64,000 bases of DNA from an uncultured Alphaproteobacteria bacterium (GTDB lineage Bacteria > Pseudomonadota > Alphaproteobacteria > Rs-D84). Below are positions 41,904-50,789 of the stretch, piece after piece. The notes below the pieces were generated by a model, which worked only from the letters and a program-made list of their open reading frames with translations, was not told where the DNA came from and searched no databases. How positions within the stretch are numbered: position 1 is the first letter of the stretch; every line of letters starts with the position of its first letter. The translations under genes and the position numbers were made by a program. The stretch covers positions 1-64,000 of the forward strand of contig CAKQGH010000002.1 of assembly GCA_934232895.1 (NCBI GenBank), in the 5' to 3' direction.

Positions 41904-42800
41904 TTAAATGCTGGCGGCGTTGACCCAACGACCGTTTTTCAACAGACCTGGGGCCATACCCTCGTTATTACGCAGGGAATCCAACACATTGCGTGCACGC
42001 GCCGCATCCAGATTTATGATGCGAACCTTGTACATATCGCCTTCTTTGACAACCATGGCGTCGCCGTATGTGCGCATACGCGCGGCCAGATTCTCGGCGC
42101 TGTCTTCGGCATAGAATGCGGCGACCTGGACACTGTATTCACCCGCGGCAACAGGTGCCGGTTGTACAGTTTCAGTTGTCGTAATAACGGTTGTTTCGGA
42201 TGCGACCGGTGCCACCGATACGGCCGGCGTGTTTACACCAATTGTTGCGTTTTTAACCGCAATTGATTGGTCGGACAAAACCTGGACCTGGACCTTGGAC
42301 TGGCCGGTCATACCAATTTTTGCCGCGGCGGCCGGTGATAAATCCATAATACGGGTATTTACAAATGGACCACGATTATTCACACGAACAACAACCGATT
42401 GACCATTATCCAAATTGGTCACGCGTGCAATTGTCGGCAGGGGCAAAGTCTTGCTGGTGGCGACCATTTGGGTCATGTCAAAAACCTCGCCATTGCTGGT
42501 TTTTGCGCCGTTCAATTCGGTCGGAATAATGCCCGCAACACCGGTCTGGTTGTATGTTAAATCCTCGGCCGGGATGTATTGAACATTTTCAACCTTGTAC
42601 GCGCTGCCAATATAATATTTTGGTGCCGCCGCCATCAAGTATGCATCGTTCAGCGATTGTCCATCGGTTGTCGTTGCCAATGTTTCTTCGCCAAAGCCAT
42701 CGGTGCCATATCCGGCCGGTTGGGTCGCCGTATTATTCAAATCCGCGCAACCCGCCAACAAAGCGGTTAAAACCGCCAATGAAACTATTTTTTTTGTCAT
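41904..42800 (-). CDS. rlpA: RlpA-like lipoprotein with SPOR domain
   Basis: 298-aa lipoprotein (lipobox LLAGC, Cys18). Double-psi beta-barrel region with TSNGEVFDMTQMVATSKTLPLPTIARVTNLDNGQSVVVRVNNRGPF, then a C-terminal SPOR domain (YSVQVAAFYAEDSAENLAARM) that binds denuded septal glycan. In RlpA lytic transglycosylases the motif is VNDRGP; here the Asp is Asn142, and the usual tryptophan/His-Gly start of the barrel is not seen. The enzyme may be weak or purely structural. AAGGAGT precedes the ATG. Confidence 0.85.
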   Translation of the reverse strand: MTKKIVSLAVLTALLAGCADLNNTATQPAGYGTDGFGEETLATTTDGQSLNDAYLMAAAPKYYIGSAYKVENVQYIPAEDLTYNQTGVAGIIPTELNGAKTSNGEVFDMTQMVATSKTLPLPTIARVTNLDNGQSVVVRVNNRGPFVNTRIMDLSPAAAAKIGMTGQSKVQVQVLSDQSIAVKNATIGVNTPAVSVAPVASETTVITTTETVQPAPVAAGEYSVQVAAFYAEDSAENLAARMRTYGDAMVVKEGDMYKVRIINLDAARARNVLDSLRNNEGMAPGLLKNGRWVNAASI

Positions 42801-42862
42801 GATTGGGACTCCTTACATTCTTATAATTAAGATTTTATCATATAAAAGTCCCAGTTTCAACT

Positions 42863-44326
42863 TTATATTTTCCGGTCAATAATATACGCAATCGGCAGGT
42901 ATATTGCCCCATATACCGCAATGGCCACAAACATGGTCCAGATACTGGTAATTGGCACAAACCACAGCGCCACGCCCAATGCGCCGGCCAACAATGCAAA
43001 TGCCGCAATTGCGCGAACCGTGCGGCCATCGTGATGCACCAGTGCACCCCGCCGGCACGCACGCCCCAACAGGTAATTTTTCAAATATCCACTGGCCACG
43101 ACGCCAATTGGAATTGCCAAATATCCAACAAATGGGAACAATGCCAAATACAACACCGCTGCCACGCCCAGCGAAATCATACTGGTGCGAACAGGCGTTT
43201 TTACATCCTGGGATGCATACAGGGTTTTGCTGTAAATCTGGCTGGCCATCATCGCGGGCAGGGCGAAAACCTGAATCATAATTGCCAACGCCACCGCGTG
43301 GGTCGATGCCGCCGTCCATGCGCCATATTGAAACAGATATTTGATAATAGGCTCGGCCAATACGAACAGACCCGCCACGCATGGCATAATCAGCATCATT
43401 GATTTGCGCAGGGACGAATTTTGCTGGATATAAACACTGCGCATATTTTTATCGGCCAATGCGTTTGATATAGACGACATCAAAACCGTGCCCACCGCCA
43501 GGCCAATCATTGCAAACGGCAATTGTACAATTCGGTCGGAATAATACAGCCACGATACCGCCCCCGATTGAAAACTGGCAACCAATGTACCGACGATGAT
43601 GGTGATTTGATAAAAACCGTTGCCAACAATGCTGATGCCCAGGCGCCCGAACATACTTTTGATGCCGGGTGTCCATTTTGGACGCACCAGGCGCAGACCA
43701 AAATGCCGCTGGCGTATGCGCGACCACAGAACAATAAACTGGATAATGCCCGATGCGACAACCGTGCCCGCCATCAAATACAAAACGCCATCCGATATAT
43801 TAAAATACGCCGCCGCCAACAATGCGGCAATCAACATTATGTTCAGCATAACCGGCATAAACGCCGCCAATAAAAATCGTGAACAAGCGTTTAATATCGC
43901 CGATAAAAACGCCGACCCGCATACAAAGATGACATACACGAACATTATGCGCGAAATCAGAACCGTCAATTCCATTTTCCCGGGTGTTGCGGCAAAGCCC
44001 GGTGCCAATACCCATACGACCAACGGCATAAATATTTCAAACACTATCGTTATGCCCAACAGCACGACCATCAGCCACGAAAACACATTTTTTGCAAAAT
44101 TGTCGTCTTTCTTGCAATCGGTGTACATTGGAATGAATATGGCGGACAGTGCGCCTTCGCCCAACAGGTCGCGAAACAAATTCGGTAATTTGAATGCCGC
44201 CAGAAATATGTCGGACAGACGTCCCGCGCCCAACACGCGCGCAATCAACATATCACGCACAAATCCAAATATACGGCTGATACCGGTCATGGCGCCAACG
44301 CCGAATATTTTCCTGCCCAGATTCAT
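42863..44326 (-). CDS. murJ: Lipid II flippase MurJ
   Basis: 487-aa polytopic membrane protein of the MOP superfamily that flips lipid II for peptidoglycan synthesis. N-terminal GAMTGISRIFGFVRDMLIARVLGAGRLSDIFLAAFKLPNLFRDLLGEGALSAIFIP is the MurJ signature; about 14 hydrophobic segments follow. Slightly shorter than E. coli MurJ (511). The only gene between rlpA and the divergent bamD; GGGGCGAA precedes the ATG. Confidence 0.95.
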   Translation of the reverse strand: MNLGRKIFGVGAMTGISRIFGFVRDMLIARVLGAGRLSDIFLAAFKLPNLFRDLLGEGALSAIFIPMYTDCKKDDNFAKNVFSWLMVVLLGITIVFEIFMPLVVWVLAPGFAATPGKMELTVLISRIMFVYVIFVCGSAFLSAILNACSRFLLAAFMPVMLNIMLIAALLAAAYFNISDGVLYLMAGTVVASGIIQFIVLWSRIRQRHFGLRLVRPKWTPGIKSMFGRLGISIVGNGFYQITIIVGTLVASFQSGAVSWLYYSDRIVQLPFAMIGLAVGTVLMSSISNALADKNMRSVYIQQNSSLRKSMMLIMPCVAGLFVLAEPIIKYLFQYGAWTAASTHAVALAIMIQVFALPAMMASQIYSKTLYASQDVKTPVRTSMISLGVAAVLYLALFPFVGYLAIPIGVVASGYLKNYLLGRACRRGALVHHDGRTVRAIAAFALLAGALGVALWFVPITSIWTMFVAIAVYGAIYLPIAYIIDRKI

Positions 44327-44404
44327 GTTTCGCCCCTTGATAAAAAAATGCTTTTATTTTTCTGTGCTTATAACTATACTCAAACCAAACAAGAGAATTC
44401 AAGT

Positions 44405-45124
44405 ATGAAAAAAATATTTATGCTGTTTTGTGTGGCGGCGATATTGGCGTCGTGTGGCGGCAAATCGGAAATAGACCAGCAATTGCCGTTGGCGGAAATT
44501 TATGCCAATGCATACGCCGAATTTAACGATGAAAATTACGAGGCGGCGGCCGCTGAATTTCTGAAGGCCGAAACCCAGTACCCGTCCAGTCCGTGGGCGG
44601 CCGATGCGCTGGTTATGGCGGCATATTCACAGTACTTGGATGATGATTTTGCCGGGGCCATTTTGGCAATAGACCGTTTTATGCGGTTCCATCCGGGACA
44701 CAGTGATGTGCCATATATGCTGTATCTGCGCGGGATGTGTTATTATCGCCAGGTCAGTGATGTTCGCCGCGAACCCGGAATGTCGGCGTATGCGTTGCAG
44801 CAATTCCAACAATTGGTTCAACGGTTCCCTAATTCGCCGTACGCCAAGAATGCCGAAAATAAAATTCTGATTTTGAAAAACTATCTGGCGGGCAAGGTTA
44901 TGTACGCTGCGCGCAGTGATATGAAAAAGCAAAATTGGACCAGTGCCATTTCGCGTCTGCAATCGGTTGTGGCCGGTGCCCAAGAAACCGTTATGACGCC
45001 CGAGGCGTTATTCCGTCTGACCGAATGCTATACGGCGATTGGTTTGCCGGACCAGACCGCGGGTTATGCGCAAATGTTGCGTATGAATTTCCCAGACAAT
45101 GAATGGACGAAAAAGTTAAAATAA
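44405..45124 (+). CDS. bamD: Outer-membrane assembly lipoprotein BamD
   Basis: 239-aa lipoprotein (lipobox LASC, Cys17) with TPR-like repeats: AEIYANAYAEFNDENYEAAAAEFLKAETQYPSSPWAADALVMAAYSQY, MRFHPGHSDVPYMLYLRGMCYY and FVQRFPNSPYAKNAENKILILKN-type segments. BamD is the essential lipoprotein of the beta-barrel assembly machine. Normal length. AAGAGAATTCAAGT precedes ATG 44405; TATACT at 44375-44380 is a plausible -10. Confidence 0.92.
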   Translation: MKKIFMLFCVAAILASCGGKSEIDQQLPLAEIYANAYAEFNDENYEAAAAEFLKAETQYPSSPWAADALVMAAYSQYLDDDFAGAILAIDRFMRFHPGHSDVPYMLYLRGMCYYRQVSDVRREPGMSAYALQQFQQLVQRFPNSPYAKNAENKILILKNYLAGKVMYAARSDMKKQNWTSAISRLQSVVAGAQETVMTPEALFRLTECYTAIGLPDQTAGYAQMLRMNFPDNEWTKKLK

Positions 45125-45170
45125 CAATATTTTTATTCACTTTTGTTTTTGCTGTGGTATTCTGCACGGT

Positions 45171-46076
45171 ATGAATACGAAAAACGAAAAAACATATTCT
45201 GGGTTTGTTGCCATTGTGGGGCCAACAAACGCCGGAAAAAGCACATTACTCAATCAAATTATGGGGCGCAAGGTATCCATTGTTTCGCACAAGGTGCAAA
45301 CCACGCGAACCAATCTGCGCGCGGTCAAAATGGTCGGTAATCGCCAGGTTATCCTGGTCGACACCCCGGGCGTTTTTGTGCCAAAACGACGCCTGGACCG
45401 GGCGATGGTTGGTGCGGCAATGACCGCGATTTCTGACGCGGATGCGGTATTGCTGATTATGGATGCACAAAAGGGAATAACCCCGACCATTCGTGGTCTG
45501 GTTCAAAAAATTTGCGACCATAAAAATCTGTTCGTTGCATTGAACAAGGTTGACGCGATAAGAAAGCAAGACCTGTTGCCGATTGTGGCCGAATTGTCGG
45601 AATTGGCACCGTGGCGCGAAATATTTATGATTTCGGCACTGAAAAACGACGGCGTGGATGGAATGCTGAAATCGCTGGCGGCGGTAATGCCGGCATCGCC
45701 ATATCTGTTTGACGCGGCCGACGCGGTGGATGTGCCGGATAATTTGTATCTGGCGGAATTGACCCGGGAAAAGATTTATAAATACATTCACCAGGAATTG
45801 CCATATCACATAAACGTTCTGACCGAACGGGTTGATGTTGACCCGGACGGCGTCTTGGATATATACCAGAAAATCGCCGTGCAAAATGATGCACATAAAA
45901 AGATTGTAATTGGTCGTGGTGGCGAACAATTGAAACAAATCGGCACCGCCGCCCGCCATGATATTCAAGACCAATGGGGCGTGAACGCGCGGTTGCATTT
46001 GTTCGTGCGCGTGGAACCCGATTGGGAAGACAAGGCGGAAAATTACGCAGACCAGGGATTAGAGTTCAAGAAATAA
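45171..46076 (+). CDS. era: GTPase Era
   Basis: 301-aa ribosome-assembly GTPase binding the 16S rRNA 3' end. G1 GPTNAGKST, G2 region VQTTRTNLR, G3 DTPG, G4 NKVD, G5 SALKNDG, and a C-terminal KH domain with IVIGRGGEQLKQIG. Normal length. TATTCT (45158-45163) lies seven bases before the ATG with no RBS, so the mRNA may be leaderless; the -35 is weak. queA begins one base after its stop. Confidence 0.95.
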   Translation: MNTKNEKTYSGFVAIVGPTNAGKSTLLNQIMGRKVSIVSHKVQTTRTNLRAVKMVGNRQVILVDTPGVFVPKRRLDRAMVGAAMTAISDADAVLLIMDAQKGITPTIRGLVQKICDHKNLFVALNKVDAIRKQDLLPIVAELSELAPWREIFMISALKNDGVDGMLKSLAAVMPASPYLFDAADAVDVPDNLYLAELTREKIYKYIHQELPYHINVLTERVDVDPDGVLDIYQKIAVQNDAHKKIVIGRGGEQLKQIGTAARHDIQDQWGVNARLHLFVRVEPDWEDKAENYADQGLEFKK

Positions 46077-46077
46077 A

Positions 46078-47568
46078 ATGTTGCACACATCTGATTTTGA
46101 TTTTGAATTGCCATCTGAATTGATTGCATCGCACCCGCTGGCGCGCCGTGACGCATCCCGTATGCTGGTGGTGAAAAGTTCCCCTCCGTTGGGGGGGTGT
46201 CGCGAATGCGACGGGGTGGTCAGAGATTCCGTAAATTACAGAACATTGCCATTTAACAGTAAATTAAAAGAAAAAGCACGCGCTTTGCGTCGCGCTGGCA
46301 GTTTGCCAGAAGTACTGTTATGGAAAGAAATCAAAAATCATCAATTGAACGGGTTGGATTTTGACAGACAGAAAGTCATAGGCGATTATATAGTGGACTT
46401 TTTCTGTGCGTCCAGATTCGTCGTTCTGGAAATAGACGACAAAGCGACGCATGCTTTAAAAGCAGAATCCGATGCGGCGCGCGACGAGTATATGCGTGGC
46501 CTGAATCTCACTGTTATACGAATCCCGGCGGCGGATGTGTTGAAAGATGCACATGCGGTTTATCTGTGGCTCTCTAACCACCCCGCCTTGCAGGCGCCCC
46601 TCCAACGGAGGGGAACTTGTGTCGAATTATCTGACCGGCATATTCGGGATTTTTTGGATTATATTCGCCCGGGCGATGTTGTGGTGTTTAATAATTCGCG
46701 TGTTATTCCGGCGCGTTTTGATGCGACCGATGCCGCGGGGCATGCGTATGAAATCACACTGCACACCGCGGCGGGCGGCAAACTGTGGTGGGGCCTGTGC
46801 AAGAAATTCACCCGCATTGCGGTTGGCGACACATTGACCATGACCGATGGCACGCAAATCCGCGTGGTTGCAACCGACCCCGACAGTGGGTTAAAACTGG
46901 AATTTTTATGCGATGATGTGTTTGCGGTTCTGAATAAAATTGGCAAAATGCCATTGCCACCATATATGCATCGCGACCAGGAATATTCCGACCGTGAACG
47001 GTATCAGACCGTGTATGCCGACCCAATTGGTTCAATGGCGGCGCCAACCGCGGGGCTGCATTTTACCCCAGAACTGATGGATGAAATCACGCGTCGTGGT
47101 GCAACGATTGTAAAGGTCACACTGCACGTTGGTGCGGGCACATGGATGCCGGTCAAGACCGAGGATTTATCCCAACACAAAATGCACAGCGAGTGGTGCC
47201 AGATTACCCCCGCCCAGGCGGATATTATAAACAATGCAAATCGCGTTATTGCGGTGGGTACGACATCAATGCGAACGTTGGAAAGTGCGGCAATGCGTAA
47301 TCGTGAATTGCCGGAATCAGAGCGTGGCCACCGTGTTGTGCCGTTTTGTGATACGACCGATATATTTATTACACCGGGGTACACATTTGGTGCGGTGGAC
47401 GTGTTGCTGACGAATTTCCATTTGCCAAAATCTACATTATTTATGTTGGTTTCCGCGTTCGCTGGATTGGATGAAATGAAGGCCGCGTACGCGCATGCGG
47501 TCGCCGAAAAATACAGATTCTTTTCATACGGCGATTGTTGTTTGTTATTTAAAAAGGATGGGGAATAA
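46078..47568 (+). CDS. queA: S-adenosylmethionine:tRNA ribosyltransferase-isomerase with inserted DUF559 domain
   Basis: 496 aa against the usual 340-350. Residues 1-33 (LHTSDFDFELPSELIASHPLARRDASRMLVVK) and from about 183 onward (LSDRHIRDFLDYIRPGDVVVFNNSRVIPARF ...) are standard QueA, the enzyme making epoxyqueuosine on tRNA. Between them about 150 residues are inserted in frame: repeat-derived sequence, a DUF559 nuclease-like domain, and repeat-derived sequence. The frame is open throughout, so a fusion protein is predicted. Whether QueA still folds is unknown. Lies in era-queA-tgt; tgt acts in the same queuosine pathway. Confidence 0.9.
   Translation: MLHTSDFDFELPSELIASHPLARRDASRMLVVKSSPPLGGCRECDGVVRDSVNYRTLPFNSKLKEKARALRRAGSLPEVLLWKEIKNHQLNGLDFDRQKVIGDYIVDFFCASRFVVLEIDDKATHALKAESDAARDEYMRGLNLTVIRIPAADVLKDAHAVYLWLSNHPALQAPLQRRGTCVELSDRHIRDFLDYIRPGDVVVFNNSRVIPARFDATDAAGHAYEITLHTAAGGKLWWGLCKKFTRIAVGDTLTMTDGTQIRVVATDPDSGLKLEFLCDDVFAVLNKIGKMPLPPYMHRDQEYSDRERYQTVYADPIGSMAAPTAGLHFTPELMDEITRRGATIVKVTLHVGAGTWMPVKTEDLSQHKMHSEWCQITPAQADIINNANRVIAVGTTSMRTLESAAMRNRELPESERGHRVVPFCDTTDIFITPGYTFGAVDVLLTNFHLPKSTLFMLVSAFAGLDEMKAAYAHAVAEKYRFFSYGDCCLLFKKDGE
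46176..46618 (+). mobile_element. DUF559-encoding element inserted in queA
   Basis: About 443 bp bounded by AAGTTCCCCTCCGTTGG (46176 on) and CCAACGGAGGGGAACTT (ending 46618), which are inverted copies. Each end continues inward with a small palindrome (TCGCGAATGCGA; CGCCTTGCAGGCG) and CGGGGTGGT. The interior encodes a DUF559/Vsr-like domain (about nt 46234-46575): ARALRRAGSLPEVLLWKEIK, RQKVIGDYIVDFFC, FVVLEIDDKATH, with the Asp, Glu and His-containing motif of the PD-(D/E)xK fold retained. The same ends occur without the gene in intergenic repeats elsewhere in the window. Confidence 0.75.
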
Positions 47569-48681
47569 ATGTCATTAAAATTTAATTTAATCGCAACAGA
47601 TGGTATGGCGCGACGCGGGTCGGTTGAAACCGCGCACGGCACATTTCAAACACCGGCATTTATGGCGGTGGGCACAGCCGCCACGGTCAAGGCCCTGACC
47701 ATGGACCAGGTTGCCGCCACCGGGACCCAGGTTATCTTGGGCAACACATACCACCTGATGATGCGCCCAGGTGGCGATTTGGTGGAAAAAATGGGCGGTT
47801 TGCACAAATTTGGTGGCTGGCATGGACCAATTTTGACCGACAGTGGTGGGTTCCAGGTTATGTCGTTGTCCAACCTGGTCAAAATGACCGAAGAGGGCGT
47901 CCAGTTCACATCGCACATTGACGGCGGTATTAAACACTTTTTACGCCCCGAAGATTCCGTTCATATCCAGCATCAATTGGATTCAAATATCACGATGGCG
48001 CTGGACGAATGCCTGCATTTGCCGGCACCACGCGACCGGGTCGAGAAAAATGTTGAAATGGTTGCCCGCTGGGCACGGCGCAGTCGCGATGCATTTATTG
48101 ACCGCCCGGGATACGGCATATTCGGCATTGTCCAGGGGGCAGATTTCCCAGATTTGCGTAAAAAATCGGCGAAGCAACTGACCGAAATTGGCTTTGATGG
48201 ATATGCGGTTGGCGGCCTGGCCGTGGGTGAGCCCCAGGATGTTATGTTTGATATGATTGCAACCACAACACCGCTGTTGCCGGCAGACAAGCCGCGGTAT
48301 CTGATGGGGGTGGGTACGCCACTGGATATTCTGGGCGCGGTTGAACGCGGAATTGATATGTTTGACTGTGTTATGCCGACGCGCGCCGGTCGCACGGCCC
48401 AGGCATTTACCCGCCACGGCACAATGAATATGAAAAACGCGCGCTTTCGTGATGATGCGGCACCATTGGACGACAAATGTGGATGTCCGGCGTGCAAACT
48501 GTCGCGCGCGTATATTCACCATTTGGTAAAATGCAATGAAATCCTGGGGGCGACATTGTTGACCCAACATAATTTATGGTTTTACCAGGATTTAATGCGC
48601 GGCATTCGTGAGTCGATTGAACAAGGTCGCTTTGCGCAATTCAAGGCAGATTTTATAGAAAAATATACAGGTGAAAAATAA
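47569..48681 (+). CDS. tgt: tRNA-guanine transglycosylase
   Basis: 370-aa enzyme that exchanges guanine-34 for preQ1 in queuosine tRNAs. TPAFMAVGTAATVKALTMDQV, LGNTYHLMMRPG, the catalytic LTDSGGFQVMSL, HIDGG, FDCVMPTRAGRTAQAFTRHG, and the zinc site CGCPAC...H. Normal length. It starts at once after the queA stop (TAAATG) and overlaps the next gene by one base. Confidence 0.96.
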   Translation: MSLKFNLIATDGMARRGSVETAHGTFQTPAFMAVGTAATVKALTMDQVAATGTQVILGNTYHLMMRPGGDLVEKMGGLHKFGGWHGPILTDSGGFQVMSLSNLVKMTEEGVQFTSHIDGGIKHFLRPEDSVHIQHQLDSNITMALDECLHLPAPRDRVEKNVEMVARWARRSRDAFIDRPGYGIFGIVQGADFPDLRKKSAKQLTEIGFDGYAVGGLAVGEPQDVMFDMIATTTPLLPADKPRYLMGVGTPLDILGAVERGIDMFDCVMPTRAGRTAQAFTRHGTMNMKNARFRDDAAPLDDKCGCPACKLSRAYIHHLVKCNEILGATLLTQHNLWFYQDLMRGIRESIEQGRFAQFKADFIEKYTGEK

Positions 48682-49016
48682 TGAGTGAAGATATAAAAAA
48701 TCAAAAACAAATTGCGGCACCAAAATTGGTGCTGAATGACCGCGATAAATTCTATCTGGCGGTGTCGGAACCACGCGTGGTTGGCAAAACCAGCATTGTG
48801 TACACATTGGTGTGTTTGGGTACCGGTGGTTCTTATTATGAAATGATTCCGCGCACCGAAATGGCGTCGTTTGATAATCCGGGCGATGCGAATATGTTTT
48901 ATAATGCGGTTTCTGAAATGGGGCGGTATCAACACAAACAGCCGAACTGGGAATCGTTTCGTCGTATAATTGATGCCGACAAATATATCAGCATATTTCA
49001 ACAGAATACCAGATAA
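48681..49016 (+). CDS. Hypothetical protein, 111 aa
   Basis: Unrecognised soluble protein: N-terminal MSEDIKNQKQIAAPKLVLNDRDKFYLAVSEPRVV, then a Gly/Tyr segment and FNxxxEMGRYQHKQPNW-type C terminus. It overlaps the tgt stop (TAATG), so it is translated with the era-queA-tgt unit. Conserved placement may hint at tRNA or ribosome biology, but nothing in the sequence proves it. Confidence 0.6.
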   Translation: MSEDIKNQKQIAAPKLVLNDRDKFYLAVSEPRVVGKTSIVYTLVCLGTGGSYYEMIPRTEMASFDNPGDANMFYNAVSEMGRYQHKQPNWESFRRIIDADKYISIFQQNTR

Positions 49017-49075
49017 CACTTGCGCGGGCGCGCAACAAAATATTAAAATCGTACCATAATTAACAGGGGGATGAA

Positions 49076-50059
49076 ATGGCCAAGAAAGAAATAGAAGTTA
49101 TTGATCGCGGTGGGGCAAAGACCGTTGCCAAAAAAACATCGTATATCACATGGGTTAAACGTGGGTTCGCGGTTGTGTCTGTGATGTGGGTTGCACTGGT
49201 TGTGTGGGCGCCACTGCATGTAAAGAACACATATTCTGGACCAATTAAAAAATCAATTGTTGTGTCGATGTTCTTTGACCTGCAACGCAATATCGCGACC
49301 CAATATGAAAAATTATTGGACGGGATAAAAAAATCTATTGATTTGGAAAAGCCTGTATCGTTCGCCATTGACAGGGTCAAGGTTGCCGAAAACGCCGTGA
49401 ACAAGGTTGGTGACGCCACCGCCAGCGCTAAAAAGGTCACGGGCGAGGCCGCCAAAACAACATCTGATGCGAAAAAAGTCACGGGGCTGATGGGCAAATT
49501 GGGCGTTAAAACAAGCGGCCTGGACAAGGCTATTGACAGCGTCGACAAAAACATAGACCAGGCAAATCGTGGTGTTGCGCGTGTTGATGAAACGGCCGCA
49601 TTGGTCAACAAACAACTGGATCGTGCGGAACGCGAATTGACCACCGTTTTGCAAACCCAAATTGACCAGATGATTGACGAGGCAATCAAAACCCAACTGG
49701 ATAAAAGCACGGGCGGTCTGGGCACGACATTTTTGAAAAATTACGGTATTGAACATGTGTACCCATGGCGTCCGTCGTCGTGGCCGGTGGCAACCAAGAT
49801 TTATGACGATTTGTCTAAATCCAGCCTCAGCACCATTCAAATTATCACTGGCACGGTCGATAAGTATTTCGGCTATGTCGCATGGGGATTGGTTATTGCC
49901 GCGTGGGCGATTGGCGCACTGGTGTGGTTGATGCTGTTCAAGAAAGTCAAGGCAATGATTTCGCCGTTTATCGTGTGCCCACGCTGTGGCAACACATTTG
50001 CCGATAAACGCACCGCGTACGGTATTTTGAAGGCCTTGCAACCATGGAAATGGCTGTAA
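49076..50059 (+). CDS. Membrane protein with long coiled-coil, 327 aa
   Basis: Transmembrane segment near residues 28-50, a long Ala/Lys/Val-rich helical region (about 95-205: KVAENAVNKVGDATASAKKVTGEAAKTT-like heptads) likely to be a coiled coil, a second transmembrane segment near 265-290, and a C-terminal CPRCGNTF motif that could bind zinc. The arrangement suggests a long periplasmic helical hairpin between two membrane anchors. Family unknown. AGGGGG precedes ATG 49076. Confidence 0.65.
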   Translation: MAKKEIEVIDRGGAKTVAKKTSYITWVKRGFAVVSVMWVALVVWAPLHVKNTYSGPIKKSIVVSMFFDLQRNIATQYEKLLDGIKKSIDLEKPVSFAIDRVKVAENAVNKVGDATASAKKVTGEAAKTTSDAKKVTGLMGKLGVKTSGLDKAIDSVDKNIDQANRGVARVDETAALVNKQLDRAERELTTVLQTQIDQMIDEAIKTQLDKSTGGLGTTFLKNYGIEHVYPWRPSSWPVATKIYDDLSKSSLSTIQIITGTVDKYFGYVAWGLVIAAWAIGALVWLMLFKKVKAMISPFIVCPRCGNTFADKRTAYGILKALQPWKWL

Positions 50060-50283
50060 TGCGCGGGCGGGGCGGCGCGTATTATCTGGTGTGTGTTGCG
50101 CTGGCGGATGCGGCATTTGCCGATGTGGCGCGGTTGCAATGCTATTACCATGATTTGTTGCGATATGACGACGCACGCCGCTGTGATTTGGCATTTTACA
50201 ATCGGCGTCGTATGGGGGCGCGTATGTTTACATCGCGCCGTCGCGGCATTCTGTATAAACATATCCCCCAGAAAAAGCGGTAA
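50059..50283 (+). CDS. Small basic hypothetical protein, 74 aa
   Basis: Starts in a TAATG overlap with the previous gene (MRGRGGAYYLVCVALADAAFADVARLQCYYHDLLRYDD...) and ends KHIPQKKR. Codon use resembles neighbouring genes and the stop-start overlap supports translation, but there is no recognised family, so it could be spurious. Confidence 0.4.
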   Translation: MRGRGGAYYLVCVALADAAFADVARLQCYYHDLLRYDDARRCDLAFYNRRRMGARMFTSRRRGILYKHIPQKKR

Positions 50284-50304
50284 TTTTAACAAACAGGAGA
50301 AAAT

Positions 50305-50580
50305 ATGGCGGACAAAACAATTAAAATAGACCAGGGAATGACAGAAACCCCGGTGCCCGTGCAGCCATCTGGGTGCGGGTGGTTTTTGTTGACGGCATCG
50401 GCGGCCACAATTGCATTTATGACGATGGGAATTGCGGGCGCAGCGTTCCAATCAAACGATTTGAAAAGCCAAGAATTGGACATTCGTCGCCAAGAATTGG
50501 ACTTGCAACAGCGTCAACATGCGTTGGATTCCGTGCGGTTCGAGTATATTCGTCAAAATATGCATGAACATAAAAAATAA
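50305..50580 (+). CDS. Small single-span membrane protein with coiled-coil tail, 91 aa
   Basis: One transmembrane helix (about residues 29-49, WFLLTASAATIAFMTMGIAGAAF) followed by a charged heptad region (DLKSQELDIRRQELDLQQRQHALDSVR) with an internal near-repeat QELDIRR/QELDLQQ. AGGAG precedes ATG 50305. Family unknown; it lies after two other membrane/hypothetical genes and before tRNA-Gly. Confidence 0.6.
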   Translation: MADKTIKIDQGMTETPVPVQPSGCGWFLLTASAATIAFMTMGIAGAAFQSNDLKSQELDIRRQELDLQQRQHALDSVRFEYIRQNMHEHKK

Positions 50581-50624
50581 TACTTGCATTCTGATAAATA
50601 CTGTGTCAGAATATGCCACGCAGT

Positions 50625-50701
50625 GCGAGCGTAGCTCAGTTGGCTAGAGCGCAACCTTGCCAAGGTTGAGGTCGAGGGTTCGAGCCCCTTTGCTCGCACC
50701 A
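50625..50701 (+). tRNA. tRNA-Gly (GCC)
   Basis: Acceptor GCGAGCG/TGCTCGC, D-arm GCTCAGTTGGCTAGAGC, anticodon stem CAACC/GGTTG with loop TTGCCAA giving GCC, T-arm GAGGGTTCGAGCCCCTT and encoded CCA. A TTGCAT-17-CAGAAT promoter lies upstream (50584-50612). Confidence 0.95.
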
Positions 50702-50710
50702 GAGTTTTAT

Positions 50711-50736
50711 GAAACCACCCGAATGGGTGGTTTTTT
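50711..50736 (+). terminator. Terminator of tRNA-Gly
   Basis: ACCACCC/GGGTGGT stem with four-base loop and T6. Confidence 0.85.
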
Positions 50737-50754
50737 GTGTAATAAATTTTTTCC

Positions 50755-50783
50755 TGTACATTTTATTGTGGCGCCCGTATAAT
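50755..50783 (+). promoter_or_regulatory. Promoter of the candidate ncRNA
   Basis: TGTACA (50755-50760), 17-bp spacer, TATAAT (50778-50783). Confidence 0.65.
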
Positions 50784-50789
50784 TACCAT

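Noticed and set aside
46078..47568. queA insertion as a sequencing or assembly artefact
   Set aside because: The insert has ordered inverted ends, an intact domain and keeps frame on both sides; random misassembly would not give this.
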